From an uncultured Tissierellia bacterium (GTDB taxonomy: Bacteria; Bacillota; Clostridia; Tissierellales; Peptoniphilaceae), in the NCBI GenBank assembly GCA_902488465.1, contig CABTWE010000001.1, positions 124,001 to 188,000 on the forward strand: 64,000 nt of DNA. Direction: 5' to 3'. This document shows, piece after piece, positions 15,803-25,253 of the stretch. Position numbers and translations under genes: made by a program. Under the pieces are notes generated by a model that was not told where the DNA came from, did not search any database, and worked only from the letters and a program-made list of their open reading frames with translations. Positions within the stretch are counted from its first letter, which is position 1, and each line of letters begins with the position of its first letter.

Positions 15803-18388
15803 TTATGCCTCCTTTTCTATTACATCTTTCAGCGTGTTTGCCTCAATTTTTAACTCTTCCAAGTCAGTTCCCTCGAGCATAATTCTAACATATTTTTCAG
15901 TTCCCGAAGGTCTTATTAAAACTCTGTAATTCGGGTGTCTTTCATGCATCTTTTCAATTGCAAGAGATATATTCTTATTTTCTCTAAATGTTTTCTTCAG
16001 ATGATCATCTGCATTTGCATTTACAAGAACTTGAGGATAATCCGTGTAAGCTTCACCTATTACAGATGCTTTTTGATTTTTCGAAGCGAGCATGTCCGCA
16101 ACGATGACTGCTGTCTGCACCCCGTCACCCATAGTGTTGTGATCTAGGAATATGATATGTCCTGATTTCTCTCCACCAATCACATATCCGTGCTTTCTCA
16201 TGCCTTCCATAACATACCTGTCGCCTACATCAGCTCTTTCAAGTTTTATATTATTTTCTTTCAAATATTCTTCAAAAGCCATATTGCTCATAGTTGTTGT
16301 TACAACACCATCATTTGTAAGATTGTCGTGTTCGAGATAATTCCTAGCAGAATATGCGATAATATGATCACCGTCAAGCACATTTCCCTTTTCGTCTGAG
16401 AATATAACTCTGTCTGCATCACCATCAAAGCTAACTCCAAAGTCTAGCTTTTCTTTTAACACAAGTTCAGCAACTTTTTTCGGACAAGTGGAGCCGCTGT
16501 TTTCATTGATATGTCTGCCGTCTCCATTTGAGAAAATTTTCTTAACCTCACATCCGAGCTCTTTGAAAATTCTTTCGGCAAAATAGCTCATAACACCGTC
16601 GCCCGAGTCGATTCCGACTTTAAGACCTCTTAAACTGTGCTTTGGAATGTCCAAAATATGTTTTACATAATCTTCTTTGAAATCTGTTCCATCGCGGTAT
16701 TCACCAATTTCATCATAACTTTTTTCATCATTTTTAATTGTATCAATAATGTCTTCTATTGCTTCTTCTGTTTCGTCTGAAAGCTTGTAGCCATCACCGC
16801 CTATAAGCTTAACTCCATTATATTCATACGGATTGTGACTTGCACTGATCATTACAGCAATATCCGCATTGTTCTTTCTTGCGATATATGCAACCGCCGG
16901 TGTCGGTACAATACCCAAATCATATACGATGCCCCCTTCGGCAATTATGCCGGACATCAAACTCATTTGAAGCATCTTACTTGAAATTCTTGTATCCATC
17001 CCGACCACAACAGTCGGTCTATCTTTTTTTAAATATTTTACAATTGCTCTTCCCGTTTTATATAGGAACTCATTGGTGAGCTCTTTATTTGCTATTCCGC
17101 GAGCTCCGTCCGTACCAAAATACTTTTTCATATTACCTCCGGATTTTTTATAAATTATATCGGCAACTCTTAATAGATTCTCCCTTTGATTGTTCTCTCC
17201 AACCAAAGTCAATTTAAAAATCTCATCTAAAGTTTTTCCAATGTGGGCTCCTTTAATTCCAATTTTCATCAGGTCCTCGCCATTTATATTGACCTCTCTA
17301 ATTGAATTTGGAATCAAACCCCTTTTTATATTATGAATGATTTTTGCTATTTTGTCAATTTTTTCGCCCTCTGCAGACGAAACGCCCCACACAATTCTGA
17401 TGAAATTATAAACATCATAAAAATCAGAAAGTAAATCTGCTCCATATTTATTCAAAATATAAGCGCAAACTTCCAAATAATCTTCTGAAGAATTGTAAAA
17501 CTTAATAATCTCTTTAATATTTAAAATTTGCTTATTTCTAAAACCAATAAATTTTAAAAATGATTCAATGTCTTCAATTTCAAGTTTAATAATTAATATA
17601 GATATAAACACATCGTATTTTATATTATATTTTTCTAAATAAGTTTTAATAAAATTATATTCTCGTTTAAATTCTTGTTCATAAGTTCTTTTACTAATAA
17701 ATCCAATTTCACAAAGTAAATTAAATACCAAATCATTTTGTCTTAATATAATTGTTTTTAACTCTTTATATTTATAGTCATCGCTAATATTTTTAATTAA
17801 ATAAAAATATTTAAAAATCTCTGAATAAGTTTCTTTTTGAAATTTAAAAGTTAGTAGTTCGCTAAATTTTAGAGCTCTTATAATTCTTTTCGGATCTTCT
17901 AGAATTCTTTTTCCAGGACTTCCAATAAAACTTATTCTTCTATTTTTTAAATCTGAGATACCGTTTGTAAACTCTAGAATTCTCTTATTTCTGTCCATAT
18001 ATATTGCATTAATTTTAAAATCTCTTCGCCTTGAATCGACCTCAGGTAGGTCTGTAAAAATTATTCTGGGCTCACAAGTTTTTCCATAAAATTCTTTTCT
18101 CATAGGCGTAAACTCAAACTTTAATCCCGTCTTCTTATCTATAAACTTTATTGATTTATAATATTTTTCGTAACGCAAAAATTTAAATTCTTCTTGAAAA
18201 AATCTATCTTTAAAAACAATAAGCGATTTAACATTTATAGCCACATCAAAATCAGAGGTGCGTCTATTAAGAAGAAAATCTCGAACTGCACCTCCAACCA
18301 AATATGCCTCATATCCCGACAAATCATATATTTTATTTAAAATATAAATCGCTCTTTTTAAATATTTGATTTCAAATTTTCTTTTCAT
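15803..18388 (-). CDS. glmM: CCA tRNA nucleotidyltransferase joined in frame to phosphoglucosamine mutase (GlmM)
   Basis: One uninterrupted 861-codon frame. Residues 1-419 (17132-18388) are a class II tRNA nucleotidyltransferase: GGAVRDFLL, the metal-binding SDFDVA, EDPKRIIRALKF and the C-terminal NGEDLMKIG region. Residues 420-861 (15803-17131) are a full GlmM: KKYFGTDGARG, the phosphoserine loop SASHNPYEYNG, the Mg-binding DGDADR, and RPSGTEKYVRIM. The first adds CCA to tRNA 3' ends, the second makes glucosamine-1-phosphate for peptidoglycan. These are normally separate proteins. At the junction GGAGGT stands before an in-frame ATG, so GlmM is probably also, or only, made from that internal start. 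One extra A in the A6 run just before it would end the CCA protein at TAA. The CCA part is more AT-rich than its neighbours and has only a weak ribosome site (AAGG next to the ATG). Confidence 0.88.
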   Translation of the reverse strand: MKRKFEIKYLKRAIYILNKIYDLSGYEAYLVGGAVRDFLLNRRTSDFDVAINVKSLIVFKDRFFQEEFKFLRYEKYYKSIKFIDKKTGLKFEFTPMRKEFYGKTCEPRIIFTDLPEVDSRRRDFKINAIYMDRNKRILEFTNGISDLKNRRISFIGSPGKRILEDPKRIIRALKFSELLTFKFQKETYSEIFKYFYLIKNISDDYKYKELKTIILRQNDLVFNLLCEIGFISKRTYEQEFKREYNFIKTYLEKYNIKYDVFISILIIKLEIEDIESFLKFIGFRNKQILNIKEIIKFYNSSEDYLEVCAYILNKYGADLLSDFYDVYNFIRIVWGVSSAEGEKIDKIAKIIHNIKRGLIPNSIREVNINGEDLMKIGIKGAHIGKTLDEIFKLTLVGENNQRENLLRVADIIYKKSGGNMKKYFGTDGARGIANKELTNEFLYKTGRAIVKYLKKDRPTVVVGMDTRISSKMLQMSLMSGIIAEGGIVYDLGIVPTPAVAYIARKNNADIAVMISASHNPYEYNGVKLIGGDGYKLSDETEEAIEDIIDTIKNDEKSYDEIGEYRDGTDFKEDYVKHILDIPKHSLRGLKVGIDSGDGVMSYFAERIFKELGCEVKKIFSNGDGRHINENSGSTCPKKVAELVLKEKLDFGVSFDGDADRVIFSDEKGNVLDGDHIIAYSARNYLEHDNLTNDGVVTTTMSNMAFEEYLKENNIKLERADVGDRYVMEGMRKHGYVIGGEKSGHIIFLDHNTMGDGVQTAVIVADMLASKNQKASVIGEAYTDYPQVLVNANADDHLKKTFRENKNISLAIEKMHERHPNYRVLIRPSGTEKYVRIMLEGTDLEELKIEANTLKDVIEKEA
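17129..17142 (-). promoter_or_regulatory. Internal ribosome site and ATG of GlmM
   Basis: On the minus strand CCGGAGGTAATATG places a full GGAGG four bases before the ATG that begins MKKYFGTDGARG, the usual GlmM N-terminus. It supports independent GlmM synthesis although no stop codon separates it from the CCA frame. Confidence 0.75.
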
Positions 18389-18414
18389 ACCTTATTTATA
18401 CCCGAATTTTATTT

Positions 18415-18440
18415 AATAAAAAAAGCCCCGAAGGGCTTTT
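18415..18440 (-). terminator. Terminator of the large SLH protein gene
   Basis: Minus-strand hairpin AAAAGCCC-TTCG-GGGCTTTT followed by TTTATT, with a stable UUCG-type loop, four bases after the SLH gene stop. The cca start lies only about 30 bases beyond. Confidence 0.85.
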
Positions 18441-18443
18441 GGT

Positions 18444-20495
18444 TTAATAATTAAATGGTTTTGTTGTTGCATTTACTTCTGTTGCAATATATTTTCCGTC
18501 TTTTAATTCAACCTTAACAACTGCTTCAAAGTAAACGTTATATGAACGATTTTCTATTGCTTGCATCATTTGAGTGATTGACATAGCTTTTCCATCCAAA
18601 TAGAATTTTGTTTTATAATCGTCCATTGGAATTTGGTTTGGTCCGTTTTCAATCTTTGCATTGTCATAAGAATTGTAGTAATAGTTGCTTTTTACAGACG
18701 TATCTAAATCTATATATCCTTCACGAGAATAGATTTGATACAATTCTCCAACATATGTTCCTGCCGGAATTCCGTCATATGTGTTGTTCAAAATTTCAAT
18801 TGACGTTGCTACACCGTTTTTCATTTTTATATTAACGAGCATATCTCTTCTTAGATTTATTAAGTCCAATCTTCTATTGCTATTATATGCATAAACATCA
18901 GTGTAACTATCAATGTTTATTGAGATATATTCACTTCTACGAGTATCTTTATATAGTTTTGGTGAGATATCTATCGTAGAGTAATTTCTTCTTACGTCGT
19001 TATAAATATATCCGTAAATATTTCCGTCTTTTACATTGCCATCAAAATCGTAGTAGATTCCTGTGACAATATCATTTTTTCCTCTGTAGAACTCGAAGCT
19101 TACAGGTTGACCTTTTGTGAAATAAGTGTTTCCGTTTCTTGATGTTAACGATCTTGCACTTATACTACGGTTTGATTTATTGATATAGACATTGTCGTCT
19201 AAAACATAATATTCACTTCTGCTTGAATTTGAATCAGGTCTATAATAAACTCTGTATTCTCTATTTCTTGAGTCATATTCAAATTTTTCAAAGAATCCGG
19301 CAAAGTTTATATTTTTCTTAGCTTCAACTTTTGTTGCTTTGTCTTGACTATAAGTTACTTTTACATCATAACCTTCTCTCAATTCACCAAACTTTGCAGT
19401 TTTGCCGTCAAGTTTTATATCGGCGTTTCTAAAGTCGAGAGTTATAGTTTTTGTGCTGTTATTTTCCTTATATTCAATCTTTGCATCATAATTGTTGCTT
19501 CTGATTTCTTTAATAGTTCCTTCAATATTCTTTATAGAATCTTTAAATTCTCCCGAATAAACAGTTTCCCCTGAAATTGAAAGAACAGCTTCCATTCCTT
19601 CCTTTATATTTGAAATGTTGCTTGTTTGACCGTTTACTGTAACGTTTGCACTTGCCGGGAAATTATAAACTTTTAATTCATTATTCGGAGTATTTATAGA
19701 AATAAAACTTTGTCCATTGCCCATTCCAAAAATTGATTTAACAACACCCATTACATTTTCAAGGTTTGAAGGTACAGAAGGCGTTGATGGCACAGGTTTT
19801 ACAGTAGTATCATTTATTTTATTTCCGTTTTGCTCAATGTATGCGTATGCAACATAAAGCATTTTTGCAACTTCCGCTCTTGAAAGAGCATCAGATGGTC
19901 TAAAGTTTCCTCTTTCATCTCCTTGAGGACTCAAAACGCCAACTTTTTGAAGTGCTCCGATGTAAGGAATAGCATTTTTCTTAATTTTTGCTGCGTCTTT
20001 ATATGTCAAAGTTGTAGCTACAGGATCAAGTCCCATAGCTCTACAAAATAGCATTGTTGTATCACTTCTTGAAAATGCGTATTGTGCATTATCTTTTATC
20101 ATCGACGGTGAACCGTTTTTTGCTGCAGCCTCCAAAGTCTTCAAATCAAGTACACCTTTTGATAGACATTTTAAAAGATACGGTCTTACCCATGAAGTCG
20201 GTTGTAGGCTGTTTAAAGTGGGTCCGTATGTGCTTTCTGCGGTTTGCATATCAGCTTCGGACACATTTAAAAAGTTCGATAGCATTTTTATTAGTTCTGT
20301 AAATCTTATCGGCGCATTTGGTTTAAAAGTCCCATCAGGGAATCCGTTTATAAATCCAAGGTCCGCACATTGTTCAATATAAGTCTTTGCCCAATGTTTA
20401 TTTGAAATATCTTTGAAACTAGCAGCAAATGTTGTAACCGGCAGCATTAAAACAGCCAATGCAATTGCTACAAATCTTGTAATCTTCTTGTTCAT
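18444..20495 (-). CDS. Large S-layer-homology (SLH) surface protein
   Basis: 683 residues, exported. A Sec signal peptide (about 1-25, ending TTFAAS) is followed by three SLH domains: the clearest is FKDISNKHWAKTYIEQC ... FPDGTFKPNAPIRF, the second is around TSWVRPYLL, the third AIPYIGALQKVGV ... FRPSDALSRAEV. SLH trios anchor proteins to wall polymers. Residues about 245-683 are beta-rich, polar, Tyr/Asn/Asp-rich and of no family I recognise. An upstream ATG (20499-20501) abuts AAAGGAGG with no gap; the second ATG is six bases away and gives MNKKITRF, so I chose it. Transcribed alone from a strong promoter, opposite a second SLH-like gene. Confidence 0.9.
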   Translation of the reverse strand: MNKKITRFVAIALAVLMLPVTTFAASFKDISNKHWAKTYIEQCADLGFINGFPDGTFKPNAPIRFTELIKMLSNFLNVSEADMQTAESTYGPTLNSLQPTSWVRPYLLKCLSKGVLDLKTLEAAAKNGSPSMIKDNAQYAFSRSDTTMLFCRAMGLDPVATTLTYKDAAKIKKNAIPYIGALQKVGVLSPQGDERGNFRPSDALSRAEVAKMLYVAYAYIEQNGNKINDTTVKPVPSTPSVPSNLENVMGVVKSIFGMGNGQSFISINTPNNELKVYNFPASANVTVNGQTSNISNIKEGMEAVLSISGETVYSGEFKDSIKNIEGTIKEIRSNNYDAKIEYKENNSTKTITLDFRNADIKLDGKTAKFGELREGYDVKVTYSQDKATKVEAKKNINFAGFFEKFEYDSRNREYRVYYRPDSNSSRSEYYVLDDNVYINKSNRSISARSLTSRNGNTYFTKGQPVSFEFYRGKNDIVTGIYYDFDGNVKDGNIYGYIYNDVRRNYSTIDISPKLYKDTRRSEYISINIDSYTDVYAYNSNRRLDLINLRRDMLVNIKMKNGVATSIEILNNTYDGIPAGTYVGELYQIYSREGYIDLDTSVKSNYYYNSYDNAKIENGPNQIPMDDYKTKFYLDGKAMSITQMMQAIENRSYNVYFEAVVKVELKDGKYIATEVNATTKPFNY

Positions 20496-20535
20496 TTCCA
20501 TCCTCCTTTAGTAAATTCATCTGAACTTATCTATT

Positions 20536-20564
20536 ATTGTACACTTTATACATAGATATGTCAA
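20536..20564 (-). promoter_or_regulatory. Strong promoter of the large SLH gene
   Basis: Minus-strand TTGACA (20559-20564) and TACAAT (20536-20541) with a 17-base spacer, about 35 bases before the ribosome site. Confidence 0.75.
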
Positions 20565-20646
20565 TCTCATGAGTGTTACATTTATGTTTCATACTTGAAA
20601 TATAAATTAATTATATTACATTTTCGTGACGTTTATATTGATTCTA

Positions 20647-20675
20647 TTGAAAAAAACACCTATATAAAGTATCAT
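20647..20675 (+). promoter_or_regulatory. Promoter of the small SLH-like gene, with flanking inverted repeat
   Basis: TTGAAA (20647-20652) and TATCAT (20670-20675) with a 17-base spacer. ACACCTA (20656-20662) and TAGGTGT (20681-20687) form a perfect inverted repeat that brackets the -10 element and could be an operator or a transcript hairpin. Confidence 0.55.
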
Positions 20676-20733
20676 ATAAGTAGGTGTGAACGCACTTATT
20701 GTTTTTGTATAAATTTGAAAGGAGCTCACTGAG

Positions 20734-21336
20734 TTGAAGAGAATATTTAATACGCTCTTTACTTTGTTTTTAGTCATTTTGTTTTGTCTAAATTCAAATG
20801 TAAAAGCTTATACAACTAAATATTATAACGATGCGAAACTTCTTGAAAAGGCTGACATCATGAAAGGTGATACAAAAGGCGATTTGATGCTTGATGATAC
20901 TCTTCAAAGACAGGACCTTGTAATAATCATTGCAAGGCTTTACTCTGAAGAAAAAAGAGCTCAGTCGATGACAGGAAAACTTGAGTTCAGAGATGTTGAC
21001 AGCAAGGCCTATTATAGACCATTTATAATTTGGGCTGCTGAAAAAGGCATTATGGAAGGTAAATCCGACAAAATATTTGGCGTCGGCGACGATGTAACTG
21101 TTCTTCAGCTCGAAACAATTTTACTTAGAATATTGGGTTACGAAGAAGAAGCAAAAAACTCAGATTTGATTGTAACTCTTTCTGATTCGCTCGGCTTAAA
21201 TGAAGGCGTTTCTTCAAAGAACGAAGACAGCATAAAACGCGGCGAACTTTCAAAGATGATTATAAATGCACTCAATATAGAGCGAAAAGGTTCAACTTTA
21301 AAATTGAAAGATGTTTTGAATCTTGACATAAAATAA
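20734..21336 (+). CDS. Small exported SLH-domain protein
   Basis: 200 residues with a signal peptide (about 1-24, ending NVKAYTT). The mature part holds SLH-like units: residues about 30-75 (LLEKADIMKGD ... LQRQDLVIIIARLY) and a clearer one at about 88-135 (FRDVDSKAYYRPFIIWAAEKGIMEGK ... VTVLQLETILLRILGY), with a third partial unit near the end (IKRGELSKMIINAL). No other domain fits. The start is TTG after GGAGCTCACTGAG. It is divergent from the large SLH gene, about 230 bases away, so the pair may share control. Confidence 0.8.
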   Translation: MKRIFNTLFTLFLVILFCLNSNVKAYTTKYYNDAKLLEKADIMKGDTKGDLMLDDTLQRQDLVIIIARLYSEEKRAQSMTGKLEFRDVDSKAYYRPFIIWAAEKGIMEGKSDKIFGVGDDVTVLQLETILLRILGYEEEAKNSDLIVTLSDSLGLNEGVSSKNEDSIKRGELSKMIINALNIERKGSTLKLKDVLNLDIK

Positions 21337-21367
21337 CTCCCAATCGATGTGATTGAGAGTTATTTTT
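21333..21367. terminator. Bidirectional terminator between convergent genes
   Basis: ATAACTC-C-CAATC pairs with GATTG-A-GAGTTAT around a short loop; A runs and T runs flank it. It serves the small SLH gene (T run on the plus strand) and may also serve the convergent gene. Confidence 0.75.
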
Positions 21368-21370
21368 TTA

Positions 21371-22477
21371 TTATTCAACTTTTTTCATGGAATAGAAATC
21401 ATAGTCCACTAAAACTTTTACATATCCTCTTAACATATTATTTACATCTTCGTCACCGGTGTCAACTCTTAAAGGACCTGCGATAGAGTTTAATTTTTTT
21501 CTTGTTGCAAGAATGATAATGTTCTCTTTTCCGACCTTTTTTATTACTTCCGGTGAAAATTGTTGATTTCCGCGACCAAATATATATCCTTGCCCTCCAA
21601 TGACCGTAACAATAATTTTGCTCTTTCCATATTTTGCAATAAGTTCCAATATTTCCTTTTCCGATAAATCTTTACCGACAAGTTTTTTATTTAAAACAGC
21701 ATCAACTCCCAAAAGCGAGCCTTCATATCCGCAAATGTTCGCAATCGGTTTTAAAGTGGAACCCGTTCCTATAAAATAAAGCACATCCTCTTCCATATTG
21801 TCGACGGCACAGTGACAAATTGTATCGATATCGGCCTGTCCGCCGGCTGTGGACGGACTCTTTAACGCTTGCATCAAATTTGAGACGTACGGCACATACA
21901 TATAACCATAAAGTTTAACATTTAAGATTTCATTTCTAAATGCCTCTTCATCTATATCCATTACCTCTTCTAAAATTTTATCTACTTTTTCGCCATTCAT
22001 CATTCGGCTTATAAGAAAAGCTGCTGATTTTGGAGTGTTGGCAAAAACTGCAGAATGCATTTTTGTGCCTGCCGGAATTCCCACCACAGGAAGGTTTTCT
22101 TTCACAGCGTCATAGATATTTCTTGCTGTTCCATCTCCCCCTGCAAAAACCAAAAGGTCCACATTTTCTTTTAAAATTTCCCTTGCAATTTCTGTAGTAT
22201 CCTCGCCTGATGTTTCATCTTTTATATGTCCCACAACTTTATGCTTAATCCCCAAACTATCTAGCATGTCGGACCCCATAACTCCTGGGGCAGAAATAAT
22301 TTCAGGGAGACTCTTTTCAGATTTTAAAATCTCAAAAACTTCTCCAGCGCGATCGTTTGCCTTCGGTTTCGCACCACGTTCTATTGCAAGCTTTTGAATT
22401 TCCTTTCCGTCGCTCCCCTTTAGTGCTGCCGAGCCACCGATTCCCGCCATCGGATTAACAATTAAACCTATCTTCAC
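21371..22477 (-). CDS. ATP-NAD kinase family (AcoX-like) protein
   Basis: 368 residues, COG3199-like. The N-terminal VNPMAGIGGS and the diacylglycerol/NAD-kinase signature VFAGGDGTARNIYDAV (about 110-125) followed by GIPAGTKMHSAVFA (about 135) define the family. These proteins resemble NAD kinase but their substrate is usually unproven. The gene starts with GTG inside the pyrC coding end (23-base overlap), so it is co-translated with dihydroorotase. Confidence 0.85.
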   Translation of the reverse strand: MKIGLIVNPMAGIGGSAALKGSDGKEIQKLAIERGAKPKANDRAGEVFEILKSEKSLPEIISAPGVMGSDMLDSLGIKHKVVGHIKDETSGEDTTEIAREILKENVDLLVFAGGDGTARNIYDAVKENLPVVGIPAGTKMHSAVFANTPKSAAFLISRMMNGEKVDKILEEVMDIDEEAFRNEILNVKLYGYMYVPYVSNLMQALKSPSTAGGQADIDTICHCAVDNMEEDVLYFIGTGSTLKPIANICGYEGSLLGVDAVLNKKLVGKDLSEKEILELIAKYGKSKIIVTVIGGQGYIFGRGNQQFSPEVIKKVGKENIIILATRKKLNSIAGPLRVDTGDEDVNNMLRGYVKVLVDYDFYSMKKVE

Positions 22478-23723
22478 TTGCGCCCTCCTTCATATCATTA
22501 TAAAGAACCTTTCCATCCTTTATTGTCATTAAAACTTTTCCAATCATTTTTCTACCGAACAGCGGTGTATTTTTCGACTTGCTGTATGAGTGGTCATAAA
22601 TGTATTCTGCATCTTTATCGAGAACTACCAAATCTGCTCTTTCCCCCGGTGCAATCGGAGAGGTTATCCCAAAAAGAGCTCGAGGGTTTGTAGAAAGACA
22701 TCTTATAATATCTTTCATTGGCATTATGTTCTCACGATAAATTTTTTCAATTGCAACTGAAAATGCGGTTTCAATAGATATTAGTCCGCTTTTCGATTTG
22801 AACTCACCAAGTTTTTTATCGTCCTCAGTGTGCGGGGCATGATCCGTTGCAATCATATCGATTGTGCCATCCTTTAGTCCCTCTATTAAAGCAACTCTAT
22901 CAATTTCAGTCCTCACCGGTGGATTTACTTTTAAAAGTGTTCCGTATTTTTCAACCATATCCTTCGTGAAAAATAGATGTGTAGGCGTTACCTCACAAGT
23001 AAATTTTAAGCCGCTTTTCTTTGCATCTCTTATAAGCTCAACGCTTTCTTTGCTCGAAAGATGTTGAATGTTTATATGTCCGCCGTATTTTTCTAAAAGT
23101 TTCAAGTCTCTTTCAATAATCGAAATCTCAGCTTTTCTATTTGCGGTATCGTCATATCCCGGATGCTCTATAAATCTAGGGTCTTCTTCGTGAAGACTCA
23201 AAATAAATCCATACTTCTCTGAAAGTTTTAGAGCTTCAATCATAACATCTTCGTGAACAATTGGAAATCCGTCATCCGTAATACACTTAACTCCAATTTT
23301 TTTCAAACCTTCAAAGTCAGTCAAATGCTCACCTTTCATTCCAATAGTCATATTGACCGATTGAAATATCGTCAAAGGTATATTTTTTATTTTTTCCTGT
23401 ACTTCCTCGTATTTTGAAATTGAATCAATCGGCGGTTTCGAGTTTGCCATTGCACAAACATGAGTATAGCCGCCTCTTATTGCAGCACGAGCACCGGTTT
23501 CATAAGTTTCCTTGTCCGATTCTCCAAAATCTCTGAAGTGAACATGTGTATCAAAAAATGAAGGTGCAACGATTTTTCCTTCTAAATCAAACACCTCTTC
23601 ATTCGGTTCACAAACGAGAGAGCCTTCAACAACGTCTACAATTCTTCCATTTTTTATTCTTATATCCCCTTCGAAATCAACTCCCGAAAGCGGATCAATA
23701 ATATTAACATTTTTTAATAGCAA
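22455..23723 (-). CDS. pyrC: Dihydroorotase
   Basis: Third step of pyrimidine synthesis: cyclises carbamoyl-aspartate to dihydroorotate. 422 residues, class I amidohydrolase. Metal ligands are visible in DTHVHFRDFG (HxH, about 57), the HEED/HIQHLSS histidines and TDHAPHTEDD. Start choice: the frame can open at GTG (23730-23732), but that GTG is part of the AGAGGTG ribosome site that fits the TTG at 23721-23723 (MLLKNVNIIDPL), so I chose the TTG. It is about 37 kb from the main pyr cluster. A -10 TATAAT at 23742-23747 on the minus strand lies back to back with the aminopeptidase promoter. Confidence 0.95.
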   Translation of the reverse strand: MLLKNVNIIDPLSGVDFEGDIRIKNGRIVDVVEGSLVCEPNEEVFDLEGKIVAPSFFDTHVHFRDFGESDKETYETGARAAIRGGYTHVCAMANSKPPIDSISKYEEVQEKIKNIPLTIFQSVNMTIGMKGEHLTDFEGLKKIGVKCITDDGFPIVHEDVMIEALKLSEKYGFILSLHEEDPRFIEHPGYDDTANRKAEISIIERDLKLLEKYGGHINIQHLSSKESVELIRDAKKSGLKFTCEVTPTHLFFTKDMVEKYGTLLKVNPPVRTEIDRVALIEGLKDGTIDMIATDHAPHTEDDKKLGEFKSKSGLISIETAFSVAIEKIYRENIMPMKDIIRCLSTNPRALFGITSPIAPGERADLVVLDKDAEYIYDHSYSKSKNTPLFGRKMIGKVLMTIKDGKVLYNDMKEGASEDRFNC

Positions 23724-23756
23724 TATAAACACCTCTTTTAAATTATACCCATAAAG

Positions 23757-23785
23757 ATGACATAATTTTCAAAATCTGTTATAAT
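23757..23785 (+). promoter_or_regulatory. Promoter of the M18 aminopeptidase gene
   Basis: ATGACA (23757-23762) and TATAAT (23780-23785), 17-base spacer, with a TG two bases before the -10 (extended type). It overlaps the divergent pyrC promoter region. Confidence 0.6.
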
Positions 23786-23813
23786 ATTAGTATAAAAAAG
23801 AAGGGAGATTTTT

Positions 23814-25187
23814 ATGGTTAGAAAAAATGCATGGTTAAAGCTCGATGAAGCTGAAACAAAAAATGTTTTTGACTACAACGATGACTATAAAAAGTTTTTA
23901 GACATCGCAAGAACAGAAAGACTCGCAAATCAAGAAATTATTAAAAGAGCCAAAGAAAACGGTTTCAAGGATCTTGAAGAAGTTATAAAATCCGAAGGAA
24001 AACTTGAAAAGGGTGGAAAATATTTCGTAAACCACAAGAACAAATCAGTTGCTCTAATTGTTTATGGTTCAAAACCTTTGAGCGAAGGTCTTCAAATTGT
24101 CGGAGCTCACATTGACTCTCCAAGACTCGACCTCAAACCGAATCCACTATATGAAAACAGTGGTCTTGTAAAACTTAAAACTCACTATTATGGCGGGGTG
24201 AAAAAATATCAATACACAACAATTCCTCTCGCTATTCACGGAGTTGTTTACAATAAAGACGGCAAAAGAATTGAAATTGCAATCGGCGACGATATAAACG
24301 ATCCTGTTTTCACAGTTACCGACCTATTAATTCACCTTTCACGCGATCAACAATCAAAGCCGATGCGTGAAGCAATTACAGGTGAACAACTTAACGTATT
24401 ATTCGGTTCTATTCCTTTAAAAGACAAGGAAAAGGATGCTGTAAAAGAAAATATTTTAAAGCTTATTAAAGAAAAATATAATTTCGAAGAAGAAGATTTC
24501 CAAATCGCTGAACTCGAAGTTGTCCCTGCTTGTAAGTCAAGAGATTTAGGTCTCGACAGGAGTATGGTAATTGCATACGGACAAGACGACAGAGTTTGTG
24601 CATACGCAACAATGCGTGCACTATTCGATGTTAAAAATCCTGAAAAGACTGCTCTCGGTTTATTCATGGACAAAGAAGAAATCGGTTCAATGGGAAATAC
24701 AGGAATGGCTTCATATTTCTGGGAAAATCTTGTTCACGAACTTGTGAACTTAGAAGGAAATTATTCCGCTCTTGACGTCAACAGAACTCTAAAAAATTCA
24801 AAAGTTCTATCAGCCGACGTAACAGTTGGATATGACCCGGACTTCGCAGATGCTGTTGAAGCACAAAATACTGCATATCTCGGATGCGGAATCGTAGTTT
24901 CCAAATATTCAGGTTCAGGCGGAAAAGGTGGTTCATCAGACGCTAATGCTGAATTCCTGCAAGAAGTAAGAAAATGCTTTGACGACAACGATGTCACTTG
25001 GCAAACAGGAGAACTTGGAGCTGTTGACAAGGGAGGCGGAGGAACAATCGCACTTCTACTTGCAAAATACGGCGCTGAAGTTGTAGACTGCGGACCTGCT
25101 GTTTTATGTATGCACGCACCTATGGAAGTTACAAGTAAAGCAGACACATATATGTGCTACAAAGCTTATAAAGCTTTTATGGCATAG
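23814..25187 (+). CDS. M18-family aminopeptidase
   Basis: 457 residues; a zinc aminopeptidase of the aspartyl-aminopeptidase (ApeB) family, releasing N-terminal residues from cytoplasmic peptides. Metal and catalytic motifs: GAHIDSPRLDLKP (His, about 97), DDR in the GQDDRVCAYA motif, MDKEEIGSMG (Glu-Glu) and the late MHAPMEV (His). The N-terminus has no signal peptide. The ATG follows AAGAAGGGAG. A following nitroreductase gene on the same strand may be co-transcribed through a hairpin. Confidence 0.93.
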   Translation: MVRKNAWLKLDEAETKNVFDYNDDYKKFLDIARTERLANQEIIKRAKENGFKDLEEVIKSEGKLEKGGKYFVNHKNKSVALIVYGSKPLSEGLQIVGAHIDSPRLDLKPNPLYENSGLVKLKTHYYGGVKKYQYTTIPLAIHGVVYNKDGKRIEIAIGDDINDPVFTVTDLLIHLSRDQQSKPMREAITGEQLNVLFGSIPLKDKEKDAVKENILKLIKEKYNFEEEDFQIAELEVVPACKSRDLGLDRSMVIAYGQDDRVCAYATMRALFDVKNPEKTALGLFMDKEEIGSMGNTGMASYFWENLVHELVNLEGNYSALDVNRTLKNSKVLSADVTVGYDPDFADAVEAQNTAYLGCGIVVSKYSGSGGKGGSSDANAEFLQEVRKCFDDNDVTWQTGELGAVDKGGGGTIALLLAKYGAEVVDCGPAVLCMHAPMEVTSKADTYMCYKAYKAFMA

Positions 25188-25200
25188 TTATAATTCATAT

Positions 25201-25229
25201 TATCCGCTCTCTATTATTGAGAGCGGATA
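25201..25229. other. 11-bp perfect hairpin between aminopeptidase and nitroreductase genes
   Basis: TATCCGCTCTC and GAGAGCGGATA form a perfect stem around TATTATT. It looks like a terminator but lacks a T run, so it may be an RNA-processing or stability element between the two genes. Confidence 0.6.
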
Positions 25230-25253
25230 TCTACTTAAAGGAGGACAATCATT

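Noticed and set aside
25201..25229. Terminator between aminopeptidase and nitroreductase
   Set aside because: The stem is strong but has no T run on either strand's exit, so it is reported as a hairpin of unknown role.
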